Shown here: positions 1 through 11,002 of the stretch, piece after piece | How positions within the stretch are numbered: position 1 is the stretch's first letter | Layout of the letters: every line of letters begins with the position of its first letter | Source: Chloranthus sessilifolius | Lineage: Eukaryota; Streptophyta; Magnoliopsida; Chloranthales; Chloranthaceae | Direction of reading: 5' to 3' | Length of the DNA: 64,000 nucleotides | Assembly: GCA_021018995.1 (NCBI GenBank) | Contig: CM037598.1 | Location: 72,248,671-72,312,670 of the forward strand | Program-made: the position numbers and the translations under genes | Notes under the pieces: generated by a model | What the model saw: only the letters and a program-made list of their open reading frames with translations | The model's database searches: none | Told to the model about the DNA's origin: nothing

Positions 1-1253
1 CTCAGCGCAAATATTTAGCAGTGGAGTAAACCTGATCTAAATATTGACCGTTTGATTGAGATTGGCATCGTTGCTCCTACTTTGAAGTAGGATCCAAAGA
101 TCTAAGGCGAACCCTAGACTAGGGACTTTAATATAGCACAGTTGTGTTGCTGATAAAACATTGACATTTTACCGCATTATGCATGTGCGTTGTTGTGCAT
201 CGCTCTGTGGGTATTGAACCACGTGGAAATTGCGGAATGTAAGAGAGGAGAGAAAAAGAACAGAGGAGAAAGAGAGATTTGAGGAGAAATAATGGCATAT
301 TTTTCGAAGAGCTAAGCAAAGCTGCAGTGAAAACTGAAAAGGCTCTTTAGATTTAAAAACTTAACGACGGACTGACAATATAGGCCGAGTCGTATCGGCC
401 TCAGTCAAACCGTGGCCCGAGATCGATACCCATTTTGATACCTTGCTCTAACCCATTTACCCTTCAATATTCCATATTATAAGAAAGTGAAAGTTGATTT
501 TGTGATGAGTCCCTAGCGCACCCATATCTCCTGATTTCCTACCTAATATTGCACGCAATATTCATTGGAATAAAAAATTCCAACAATACATGTCAATGGA
601 TGCCTGCTCAATGAAACACATGTTAAACGGAAATCTTGTTCAAAAGGTTAAAATTTTTCAGGTCATAAACATCAACACCAATAGCGACTCTCTCCTTGTA
701 CCACAAGCTTTACCAAATCATTCTCGTGAATCACTAGATTTCAATTATGACATTCCCAAAGACGGGTGGGATTTTGAGAAGAAACTAATAACACATCAAC
801 ATTTCTCATAAAAAAATTGTAACACAAACATTGGTTGCCCCCCCCCCCCTTTTTTTTTTCTTTTGCTAGTTGCCCGTTATTTATTCATTTGAACCTAATT
901 AAAAATACAACATCCAATATGTACAAAATAGGTATTAAACATCTTTAATAAAATAGGTATCAACATTTTTATTTTTTTTTGCGAAGGGATTTTTTGGTTT
1001 TGTTTTTAATTTTGCAAATAAGGTAAAGGGATTTTTTTTTGGTTTTTGTTGTTTTCTTTAAATTTTTGCAAATAAAGTACAGGGATTTTTTGTTTTTATT
1101 TTTTATTTTTGTGTGTGTATCTTGGTTTTTGAAACAAAAAAAAAGGGTGAGCACTACTTGCCTTCCTTTGCAGCGTGGCATAAAACGGTTTTTTTTTTTT
1201 TTTTCTTTTATCACTGATTTGCTCTAATGTGATTGCTTTCTGTTGCCCTAGAA
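1..1253. other. Gene-free AT-rich stretch
   Basis: No open frame here resembles a known protein, and no LTR end, primer-binding site or RNA gene is visible. Low-complexity DNA is prominent: a run of 12 C followed by 10 T at 838-859, and a T-rich block at about 980-1110 in which a unit of roughly 60 bp (containing AGGGATTTTTT and TTTTGCAAATAA) recurs about three times. The stretch may be the far 3' part of the surrounding Tat element or the sequence flanking it. Nothing decides between these. Confidence 0.5.
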
Positions 1254-3672
1254 TGTTAGGTGATGATGAGTACATTCCTGAGGAGGGCCATGAGGAGGGG
1301 CCCAAGATAGTCTACGGTCCGCGGGGGGAGCAGTTCCTCTGGGTAGAGCGGCGAGCGGGCCCTTGGCTCGAGATGTAGGGCGAGGCTGCTCGAGTCAGCC
1401 TCCTACATCAACAACATACTCACATTTCGAATTTTGGCATAGCGGGCAAGGTGAGAGACAGGTTTAATTTTTTCTTTTGTGCAGCCTTGCTCTATTTCTA
1501 CAATCTGATGCATTTTCTTTTCGATACGCAGGACCTACCCGCCATTGTATTTCGCAGGGGATGGCTAGATTTCCATGATTTCTACCTCTATGTCCCCCCC
1601 ATGGTGAAGTTCTTGCTAGCGCATGTGGGCTTTGGAGAGTTCCTGTCTTGCCCTGCTATGAGGGCTGATGCCGCATATTTGAAGGCATTGATTGAGCGGT
1701 TCCACCCTGAGACGATGACCTTCCACATGTCGTATGCTAAGATGGCCTTGATGCCCATTGATTGGGCAATGACTACGGGTATTAGGATGGGGGGCATACC
1801 GATAGCTGACCTCGCGGTACCGAGCAGAGAGGACATCATTCGATTGATAGGGGCCTATCACCCTCATGGGCAGATACATGGTACTGAGGTCAAAATGACC
1901 TGGCTATCCGCGCTCTATACGGCTGACGAGTTGCTGAATTTGGGGCAGCCAGATAGGGCTTTATATTATGCTTGAATGGGCGATCGTCTTGGCCTGCATC
2001 ACTCTCCTGATCCTGCTGGGTAAGACCCTTTTTACCAATGCGAGCGGTGGCCAAGTCAACCTAGCGTTATTGAGCGCCATGGACAATTGGGGTTATGTCC
2101 ATAGGTATGACTGGGGCGGGGTCGGATACGCATGGCTGATGATTCTAAATTTGCTGTCGATTTTTGGGCGGCCTTGGAGGTGATCCCTAACTCTTTCTGT
2201 TCATGTTAGTTTTGCTTGGATGGTCTTTATATGCTACTAACTTGCTCCTTTGTGCACTGCTCTTCTCAGATATGGGGGTACCATCATTTTCACCCCGGGC
2301 GCCCGCTTCTCCACTTGGATGGGTTCAGCTACCCTCTTCTTAGCAACTGAAACCAAGCCCGACGTTGTGATGTGGGCATGAAGCAGTTGGAGATGGGCTT
2401 GAGGTCCCAACTTGACCTGATGGTTCCTGAGCAGGTAAAGCCCTCTTCAACTCTGTTTATTTCAGCTCGGAAATCCTCCTTGATTAATATGTTGCCTGTT
2501 TAATTGATTGGCCACCTTTTGACTTGGACAGATACTCCACAACCCGTACCTCACGTCCCTCTTCTGGGATTGGGCAGTTATAGGCCCGCCACGCCTGTTT
2601 AACGACCACCGCATTGTTTTCTTTATGGTGTGTGGGCCAGGGTTTACTACCTAGGGGAGCGGGTGGTGCACTAGTACCAGGGCCATCACTCCATACCCTC
2701 CCGAGGATGTTTGGGATCCTGTTGGTAGTGTTGAGGAGCTTACGACGGCCTTTCTCAATAATGGGCTCCCTATCAATGCCCTTCTTATGCCCGAAGACTA
2801 TCACATCTGGTACGAGTGCCTACCATATCGGTTCATCCTGCCGCGCTTTGTACCTAGCACCAATTTCCTTGCATTTGGCGGCTCGCTCGGTCAAGTAATT
2901 CTCCTCAGCTTGGATTAGTCCCCCTTAAGTTTTAATTTAGCCTCTGTCCTTACTACGCAGATTTTTATTTTGTTCACAGTTTGCTCAGAGGGATGACTCG
3001 GATAATGGAGGTGGGACAGGTACAGCTGGTATCTCAAGGGCAGATCCTTCCAATGCCGGCCCCTCTGGTGCGGGTCCGTCGGGCGAGGGCTCTTCTGATG
3101 CTGGTCCATCGGGTACCTCTCATGCTGGTGCCCTTGGTGGAGATCCGCCCATGGTTTATGGGACCTTTCGACGCCTTGATGATGTCTTTCTTTCAGGCCT
3201 GTGTATCGATGTGGACAGGCAAGCACGTATTTCTGCTGAAGCAGCTCGGGTCCCACCTCCTGAGGTGATCCCAGGGGTAAGCTTTTTGATGACCCGTCTT
3301 TCTCTAGTTTTGGTCTCATTTTGCATATGTTTCATGATTGCTCTGATAGCCGACGTTGTATCCCTCTGAATGTAGAACTTTGATTTGGCTATGGAGTATG
3401 CGGCGTATCATCGTAACCTCACAGAGCTTCGGGATGTGGAGACAGTGAGTATTCTGCTGTTTAGCCTTCTCCTATGGGTTCCACCATTTTTTTGTGTCCC
3501 CTAAATGGTCCTGATCACTGATTTTGTCTATGACTTGCAGCGTGCACGTGCCAAGGAGTTACGATCTTTGCTTAGTAGGATCTCTCAGGCTTGGTCCCGG
3601 GTGGGAGATATGAAGACCTACCAGGGCTCCTCACGTCGGCGGAAGAAGTTGAAGGGCGCGGACAAGGATTAG
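1254..3672 (+). pseudogene. Plant mobile domain (PMD) gene with introns, decayed
   Basis: Recognised as a plant mobile domain protein (annotated in plants as MAIN-like, phosphatase-7 long-form-like or aminotransferase-like). Proposed exons with GT-AG borders: 1254-1450, 1532-2179, 2270-2434, 2532-2894, 2980-3276, 3376-3444 and 3541-3672 (stop TAG). Exon 2 holds the core: an AYLKALIERFHPETMTFH segment, then IDWAMTTGIRMGG, then LFTNASG and a YDWGGVGYAWL block matching the family's WGS/WGG motif. Exon 5 encodes Ser/Gly/Pro-rich repeats (DAGPSG type). The last exon encodes a basic RRRKKLKG tail that may be a nuclear localisation signal. A stop lies at 1376-1378 and a frameshift lies near 1970, so it is probably not functional. 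PMD proteins are linked to silencing and to capture by mobile elements. The gene is antisense to the Tat pol that begins 3.4 kb downstream. Family assignment is firm; exon borders are inferred from splice consensus only. Confidence 0.72.
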
Positions 3673-4212
3673 GCCCTAGTTTCTTTATTCAAACACTTTA
3701 GCACTTTATTGGGATTTTTTTTGTAATAGATATTTATGGCGCTTTTGGGATGATGTTTTGCTTGGATGTGCTCGGTGTATTTCTTTGACTTGCAATGTTA
3801 CCTCTTTCCTTCATATACGCTACTGCCTGCAGGAAGATCTTGATGACCACCCACAGAAGTGGCCCTTGATGTCATATGCCTTGGTGTGGGTTTCTCCTTC
3901 ACAAGAGTCAGATTTATTTTAATATTAGATGCCTGGTCAATTCTTAGGTGCAACTGTTTTAATAAAGCACAAGAATCAGGTCAACAGCCCACACAAAAAT
4001 CTAAAAATTCGAAGAAGGACAGGCATGGGGGGGTTTTATGCTGGCGCAACTATTAGTTACGCCAGGCTTATATACCAGAGCCAGTCCAAATTCCCTCCCT
4101 TTTTCTATTTGACTTGGTCTTTTTGACCGATTCTTTCTCCTCTTGCTTTCCTAGGGGTGGGTCCATCAACATACATCGAATTTTTATATTCGTCAAAGAT
4201 CCTTGAACATTT
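3673..4212 (+). promoter_or_regulatory. Spacer with Tat-type palindrome and TATA box before the DUF7745 ORF
   Basis: After the PMD stop comes an AT-rich 3' tail. At 4041-4065 lies one copy of the 25-bp imperfect palindrome (arms TGGCGCAACTA and TAGTTACGCCA) that recurs in the Tat leader and LTR. Directly after it, TTATATA at 4068-4074 could serve as a TATA box about 140 bp before the ATG at 4213. The promoter role is inferred from position alone. The shared palindrome is the main evidence tying this block to the Tat element. Confidence 0.4.
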
Positions 4213-5711
4213 ATGGACCCGCCTTCCAACCCTCCCTTACATGGAGGGCCTGGAACCAATTTACTCATTCCTTTTGGCTTGAGGCCCAATTTTCTCAAGA
4301 ATTGGCTTGGGAGCCTGATTGAGAGCGAACTCGCTGAGCTTGAGTGGCTTGGCCTATCCCGCCTTCCCTTCTTCCTCGAGGTTCTTCCGCTGTGGGACCT
4401 ACTGCATGCAGCCACTTCTTTTCAGGATGCAAATGCCCACGTGTTTCGTTTTGGGAAGCGGGAGCTAACTCCAACCCTTGAGGAGCTATCCAATTTATCT
4501 GGCTTGAAGCTTCACAGAAGCCTCGCAAGAGTCACGCCGAAGTTGGGCTAGCTAAATCCGTTCACCTCACCCTTGGCTTGAAGAAATTTGAATACGAGAA
4601 GGGTCTTGTTGGGGGGCCGACAAGGTGTTCGGATAAATTTCTCAAAGAACTTTTCGGCGACGAAAGTCTTCGAAAATTGCTAGTTAGGAACATCTTCAAC
4701 GTGAAAGCCTTCGCTCTCAGTCTCATTTTGAAAGCCCTTTTCTTTACTAGGGGAGAGAGCTTCTCTTTGGCTCTTTGTGACGTTTTGCTCAAGTTGGTAG
4801 AGGGCCGATCAGTAATGCATTTGGTCCTTGTCGAACTATACCAATGCCTTGACTCATTTGCTCTGGGTAAGGTGGAGAACCTCCGAGGATGTCCCTTGCT
4901 ACTTCAAGTCTGGTTAGGTGAGCATCTCACTATCTTGGGGCCCGTGCCATGCTTTTATATCATCCGAGGTGAGGTGGCTCGATATTTTTTGGGTAGGTGT
5001 CACTTGCTTCTGTAGGGCGACTTGTCAGCTTTGAAGCTTTTGTTGACCGATGCTGAGCTGATATGAAGGCTTCCCTGGTTAGACCGGACCCTCCCCATAG
5101 TTCGCTCCAAAGACCATGAGGGCATCACCCTCCTAGGATTGACTGACAGCACCTTCTACTTCCCCTTCTGGGTGCTGCATCAGTTCGGCTGCTCTCAGCA
5201 GGTGCCTTGCGAGGCAAAGCCCCCTCTCTGTGACTTGATCATTTCTAGAGGGTCTTCTGGGGACATAGATCGGATTGCCACTCTCTGGGAGAGGTGTCAA
5301 TCGATGCTGATGTGTGATATAAAGCAGGGAGATTTGGTTCAGTCTTCTCCCGAGTATGAGGCCTGGCTATTGACTGAGCAGCCTGTTATTGATCATTTGG
5401 ATCAAGCAGAGAGTATTGACACGGGAGGCCCTTGGCCAAAGAAAGAGATGGTACTCCGAGCCCGCATCGAGCTATTAGTGGATGAGAAGAGGGTTCTGCA
5501 CGAGCTTTTAACACAGGAAAAAGTTAGAGCAGAGATAGCAGAGAGCGAGGTCCTTCATCTGAAAGGATCCTTACGTGTTGCCTTTGGAGCTGCTGATAGT
5601 TCTCAGAAGAGGTATAAGAGTTTGCATGGTCCTTGGTTGGCCGAGTGGAATGTCTGGGAAGATGATTTTTGTGCTGAGATTAGTGCCTTGAAGCGCGAGC
5701 TGGGTCGTTGA
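4213..5711 (+). pseudogene. DUF7745-type (PMD-superfamily) ORF with coiled-coil tail, antisense ORF of the Tat element
   Basis: The ATG at 4213 opens a protein whose first part matches the DUF7745 domain found next to plant gypsy elements: LPLWDLLHAATSF, VFRFGKRELTPTLEEL, then CPLLLQVWLGEHL and the later LGLTDSTFYFPFWVLHQFGC. The last third (about 5440-5711) is a charged helix rich in E, K, R and L, probably a coiled coil. There are no obvious introns. The frame is broken by a stop and shift at 4549-4577 and by stops near 5013 and 5062, so this copy is dead. It lies 1.4 kb beyond the end of the Tat integrase and runs opposite to it. That is the position and orientation known for additional antisense ORFs of Tat/Ogre/Retand elements. 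Its role is unknown. Confidence 0.75.
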
Positions 5712-7106
5712 TTCCTTCCTGCACATATAACTTTTTGCAGATATCAGATACACAGAGAAGGGGTGTAAAAAACCCCTTTACAAATACACACATGCTTTTG
5801 GTATACATATTTTCTTTATGTTTTTGTTTTTTGCTTTTTGTAAAAAGGGAAGGAAAGAAGGAAAGCTAAACATCACACCGGCTATTTTTTGGGACGTGGT
5901 GTGAGTGGTGCATTTGTAAAATAACAGTTACATATATTTACATAAACTTTTTGTTCTTTTTGTTTTTTTGAGTGTGGTGCCTTAATCACTGGGTGAGATC
6001 TCGAGTCCTCTTTTGAGCATGGTCGAACCATCTTTTGAATGGTTGGGTCTGAGAGAGTTTCAATAGTTTTATCAACACTAGAGCATCAATCCCCTTGGAT
6101 TGAGTCAAACTTTTCTCCTTACCTTGAGTCATATGTTTGACAAAGCAGTTTTGAAGACACACTTGGTCGGGACCCGATTTGATCTAACACGAGTGGCCCA
6201 AAAAAAGAGATCAGGGAGAGTAACCAAGAGGGCTCCTCAAACATTTTATTGACCCATTCCAATAATTAATTTTCTTTTAAAACTCTTTTACTCACAATGC
6301 CCAAGGTGGGTTCGTCGTGCCCATTTTTGCCCTCTTTTTACCCATGGTGCCCTTTTGGGTTTTCACCACGTCCATGGGTTTACCTCTCTTATCCCAGGCG
6401 CCCTTTCGGGTTTTCACGTGGTCCGCATAAACTGGCTGTTTTTACCTATAGCGCCCTTTCGGGTTTTCACTATGTCCATCTTGCTTTGAGCTTGTATTTT
6501 TATTTTATATATTTTTTTTCTTCTTTTTATTTCTTTTATTTTTTTCAAAAGCCACGACATAGACGTCGATTCCATCATAGCCGACTGGATGGGGCTCTGG
6601 TGTCGTCTCACAATTTGGCTCGTGTTGACTTAACAGATATTATGACTGCTTGTGAACCTAAAAGAGGGCTTTCTTTAGGGTGTAGCTTGGCCATGGGTTA
6701 GGTTAGGATTTGAATGTATGCTGGGCTAAAAGGGTTCCTTGATACGGCTTCAGTTTTCTCAGCATACTTTCTTCCCTGGGGATTTTACTGTACATGCCCC
6801 GTGATTATTTTACACACATTTTTTAGTTTTGCTCCATTTTAGGCAATCTCTTTTTGAGGTTGCTTTTCCAATTTTTTTAGATTTTGATAGTAACTTTACT
6901 TCCTCTTTTTTGTATATGTACAAGCACACATTTTTTTTGGGGAAGGGGTTTATTAAAAGAAAGGCCCAGGCTCAAAATGGGGTAGCAAAGGATATTATTA
7001 TTTTTAGGGATGCTTTTTGGCTACTATACTTGAAATGATGGCCTCTTTTGGGTGATTTTAAGCAGTCACGTATCTGTTTCACCAATACTTACCTTATCGC
7101 GATAAA
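5712..7106. other. Tat 3' spacer with about 51-bp tandem repeats
   Basis: Untranslated DNA lying tail to tail between the antisense ORF and the integrase stop. Three imperfect units beginning at about 6349, 6399 and 6451 share the core CCCTTTCGGGTTTTCAC, with a weaker fourth unit just before them. Minisatellites between pol and the 3' LTR are usual in Tat/Ogre elements. The rest is T-rich and I see no gene in it. Confidence 0.55.
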
Positions 7107-8155
7107 CTAAGCGTAGAACCGTCGGACGTATCTAGCATTGATGGGATCAGGAAGATGATCTCCGTCCATGGTGGCGAGGCGGATGGCGTATCCCGGTAGC
7201 ACCTCTCGAACGACGTAAGGTCCTTCCCAGTTTGGTTTGAACTTTCCTCTCGGATCAGTGTGGAGGGATGAGAGAATCTTCTTCAGTACAGTGTCTCCTA
7301 CCTTTAGATCTTGATCGCGAACACGTTTATTATAAGCGCGTGCGATTTGCCCCTGGTAAACTTGAGTATGGCATAAGGTGAGGAGTCTTTTCTCATCTAG
7401 TAAGTTCAGCTGGTCAAGGCAAGATCTCTCTCTTCCTGCTTCAGGTAAGCCTGATTCCATGAGGATTCGGAGTGAGGGTACTTCAACCTCTACCAGTAAG
7501 ATGGCCTCAGTTCCATACACAAGGGAGAATGGTGTTGCCCTTGTAGCGGTACGGATCGATGTTTTGTAGGCCCATAAAGCAAATGGCAGCATTCCACTCC
7601 AATCTCGGTAAGTGACAACCATTTTCTCGAGGATGCGAATGACTGTCTTGTTCGTAGCTTCCACAGCTTCATTAGTTTGAGGCCGATAGGGTGACAAGCG
7701 ATGGTGCTTGATCTTGTATCGCTCGCAGAAGGCTCAGATGCACTTATTCGCAAAATTAGTGCCATTGTTCGTGATGATATCTTTGGGTACTCCGAATCGG
7801 TACACAATATTATTTTTGAGAAATTCTCGACGTGACTGGTCGTGATGTTGGCATATGATGCCGCCTCTACCCACTTGGTAAAGTATTCAATGGCAACGAG
7901 GATGAACCGATGTTCGTTTGACACTTTTGGATTAATCATTTTGACGATGTCAAGGCCCCAGGTAGCAAATGGCAAAGGAGTGGTCATGCAAAGTAGATCG
8001 ATGGCAGGAGCGAGTATCAGACTAGAGTGTTCCTGGAACTTGTAGTATTTCTGAACATGTTTGCAGCAATTTGATTCCATAGTGGTCCAAAAGTATCCCT
8101 ACTGCAGAATTTTCTTAGCAAGCATGTGACCGCTGACGTGGGCTCTGCATACTCC
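7107..8155 (-). pseudogene. Tat integrase
   Basis: This is the end of the Tat polyprotein and would insert the DNA copy into chromosomes. The zinc-binding remnant is weak. The core carries WGLDIVKMI with the first Asp intact and HRFILVAIEYFTKWVEA. The second catalytic site reads ITNNGTNF, where the family has a DNG, so the Asp is now Asn. The final Glu survives in EAVEATNK. The C-terminal domain (GKFKPNWEGPYVV, GYAIRLATMDGD) is well preserved and ends RRFYA-stop at 7107. A frameshift lies near 7830, just before FLKNNIVYRFGVPKD. The copy is inactive. Confidence 0.85.
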
Positions 8156-9016
8156 CTAGTGGATCTCCTTCATGATATTGATCGCTTCACTTTCTGTAAG
8201 GCACCTGAGTAAGATGCTATTATAGGATCGCTTGTAAAGGCATTCCCCACAAATGAAGTAGCCTGCTGCTAGATGTTGAATGATTCGTCGGTCCGTCTTG
8301 GACGTACCCTCAGGGAAAGTTAGTGTCTCGAGAAAATTCTTGATATTTGAGAACCAAGGTGGCTCATCATCAGGCTTTATAGGTTCCTCAATCTGGAAGC
8401 AGAAGGCCAGCTCATTCCTTTGCTCGATCATGATCGGCTTCATCTCAACACCATACGGGATTTCTATCATTGATGTCAGCATTGCTAGTGTATCGGCAAA
8501 GCGATTCCTTATTCGGGAGACATATAAGAATGTCACGTCTTGAAAGCAAGCTATCAGATCCTCGAGGTGCTCATGGTAAGGGATCAGTTTCTCATCTTTC
8601 ATCTTCCAGTCATCATTCATCTGGCATATGATTAACTGCAAATTGCCAAACACCTGGATGTGAGTTACATTCAGATCAAGAGCCGCCTGCAGACCAGTGG
8701 CACAAGCTTCGTATTCAGTCATGCTGTTAGTGCAAGGGAAGTTGAGCTTGATAGAGACTGGTACATGTGATCCTTTCGACGAAATCAGGATGGCGCCAAC
8801 TCCCTGACCCTCAGCATTAGTTGCCCCGTCAAAGTGCATTACCCATGATTCTTCTGCTTCTTCTGCATTGTCTTCTGTCATGAAAATGATATCCTCATCA
8901 GGGAATTTAGTTCTTAAAGGCTCATAATCTGGCAAAGGATTGTCGGCTAGATGATCGACGAGTGCCTGCCCTTTGATCGACTTCTGAGTAACGTACATGA
9001 TGTCAAACTCAGACAA
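8156..9016 (-). pseudogene. Tat second (archaeal-type) RNase H domain
   Basis: This domain distinguishes Tat elements from most other gypsy lineages. It reads WVMHFDGATNAEGQGVGAIL, then MTEYEACATGLQAAL, then VFGNLQLI and RNRFADTLAMLTSM. The usual GDS at the third site is GNL here, so the central catalytic Asp is lost. In the DNA, the GNL change fits two CpG decay events (one G to A, one C to T). It shares one frame with RT upstream and the first part of IN downstream, separated only by stop codons. Confidence 0.85.
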
Positions 9017-10486
9017 TAAAAGCTGCCATCGTGCGATTCATCCAGTAAGAGCTAGCTTCTCGAACAGGTATTTTAACGGGTCCATTCAGGCCAGGAGTAG
9101 AACGGCTTGGGATAGCAAGTAATGGCAGAGGCTCTGAGTAGCCCATATAAGAGTCAGACATGCTTTCTCCATATGAGAATAACGCGTTTCATAATTAATA
9201 AACTTCTTGCTAAGACAGTAAATGGCCTACTCTCTTCTTCTCGTCTCGTCATGCTGCCCTAAGACACATCCCATCGAAACTTTCGTCGTGGAGAGATACA
9301 TCAAGAGTGGCTCGGGTGGTACTAACACAGGTGGATTAAGTAGGTAGCTTTTGATTTTATCAAATGCTGCTTGGCAGTCATCGTTCCATTCAACGGGCGA
9401 GTTCTTCCTTAGTAGCTTGAAGATCAGCATGCAGATGGGCGTTAGCTGTGAAATGAACCGACTAATATATTGTATTCTGCCCAAGAACCCTCTAACTTCT
9501 TTCTCAGTAGATGGTGGCGGTATTTAAATGATAGCTTTAACTTTGACTGGGTCAACCTCAATCCCTCTCCTACTGATGATGAATCCCAACAACTTTCCGG
9601 ACATAGCACCGAATGCACACTTCTATGGATTCAGATGTAATCTGTACTTTCTCAGCCTCTCAAACAGCTTCTGGAGGTTTACCAAGTGATCGCTTCGCTC
9701 TGGTGACTTTGCTATCATATTATTGACATATACTTCAATTTCTCGGTGCATCATATTATGAAACAGCACAATCATAGCTCTTTGGTACGTCTCACCGGCA
9801 TTCTTCAACCTGAATGGCATGACCCTATAGCAGAAAGTGCCCCAAGGACTGATAAATGTTATCTTCTCTCGGTCTGCCTCTGCCATCTTTATCTGGTTAT
9901 ATCCTGAGAATCCGTCCATGAAAGAAAGTGTCCCATGCTTGGCAGTATTATCGACGAAGATGTCGATGTGGGGCAATGGGAAATCGTCCTTTGGGCTCGC
10001 TTTGTTTAAATTGCAGAAATCGATACACATTCAAACCTTTCCGTCTTTCTTCAACATAGGCACAATATTGGCTAGCCACTGTGGGTATTTGGAGACCATG
10101 AGAAATCCCGCATCATACTGCTTGATGACCTCATCTTTAACTTTCAACATCCACTTGGGTCAGAGACGTCTCAGCTTTTGCTTAACAGGCTTCATATCGG
10201 GGTAGAGAGGCAACTCATGCTCGACCAAATCGGTGTCTAGACCAAGCATGTCCTCATATGACCAGGCAAAAACATTTTGGTATGATCGAAGGAAGTCGAT
10301 CATGCTTTGTCTTTCTTCGGGAGACAGCGACGTTCCGATTTTGGTAATTCGGGGAAGCCCCTCAGTTCCGAGATTAACGTCCTCGATTTCCTCGACAATG
10401 GGGGTATGGCCATTCTCGAATTCAACAAACCGATCAAGGAGCTCATTGGGGAGCTCCTCAAAGGGGACATCCTCGTCCAGACTCAT
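9017..10486 (-). pseudogene. Tat reverse transcriptase and first RNase H
   Basis: The pre-RT linker (ENGHTPIVEEIEDVNLGTEGL) is followed by RT: MCIDFCNLNKASPKDDFPLPH, FMDGFSGYNQIKMA, FCYRVMPFRLKNAGETYQRA. The active site reads EVYVNNMIAKS, so both Asp residues of the YVDD box have become Asn. The thumb and RNase H part follow at 9227-9484 (RIQYISRFISQLTPIC, VEWNDDCQAAF) and run on to about 9017. In-frame stops lie near 10029 (TGA for an expected Arg codon), 9524 and 9226. All pieces lie in one frame, so decay here is by point mutation rather than indels. Confidence 0.88.
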
Positions 10487-11002
10487 AACTCCTACCTCTT
10501 CTTGTATTTCTACAGGAAAAGGGTTGATTTTACGTGGGACGGGTATTTCAATTAAGGCATTTTTTGTGGGACTTTATCTGAAATTTTAAATGACAATATT
10601 TTTAGACTTTGTATTTTTTTAATGTTTTTGAGGTTTTATATTTTTCAATGTTTTTGAGATTTATATTTTCTTTGGGGACGGACCCTTGACAGCACAAGCC
10701 TGTGTTTATACAAGGTATTGCCTGCCAAGGGCTTGTCTCACTTTTTATAGATTATTTTTTTTTAGAAAACAAGTGCCAAATTGTAGGCTACTCCCTGCTT
10801 CTAGAGTTTGGGGTAAAGATGCCCAATTGCATACCTGACTTGCTACCCCTTTACCTTTTTGGATGTAGGAGGCTGGCGAATGTGACTCTTCTAGACCAGC
10901 CTCCATCATATTAACCAGAGGTTTGTATGAGATTTCATCCTCAAATGTCAGCAGAGTCCTGTGGTAGCTTACCACAGGAGGAGTTTGTTCAGGTATGGAA
11001 TG
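10487..11002 (-). other. Tat PR-RT linker
   Basis: This lies in the same frame as the protease ORF to its right and the RT ORF to its left, and is cut by stops. The stretch SYHRTLLTFEDEISYKPLVN and an acidic run before 10486 are open. It is a polyprotein linker with no recognisable domain. No promoter or other gene is seen. Confidence 0.5.

Noticed and set aside
838..859. C12-T10 run as the polypurine tract of the Tat 3' end
   Set aside because: The sequence to its left has no match to the Tat LTR beyond a chance TTGGTTG, so it does not mark an LTR boundary.
969..1227. Lys/Phe-rich frames on both strands
   Set aside because: They come from T-rich tandem low-complexity DNA and have no family resemblance.
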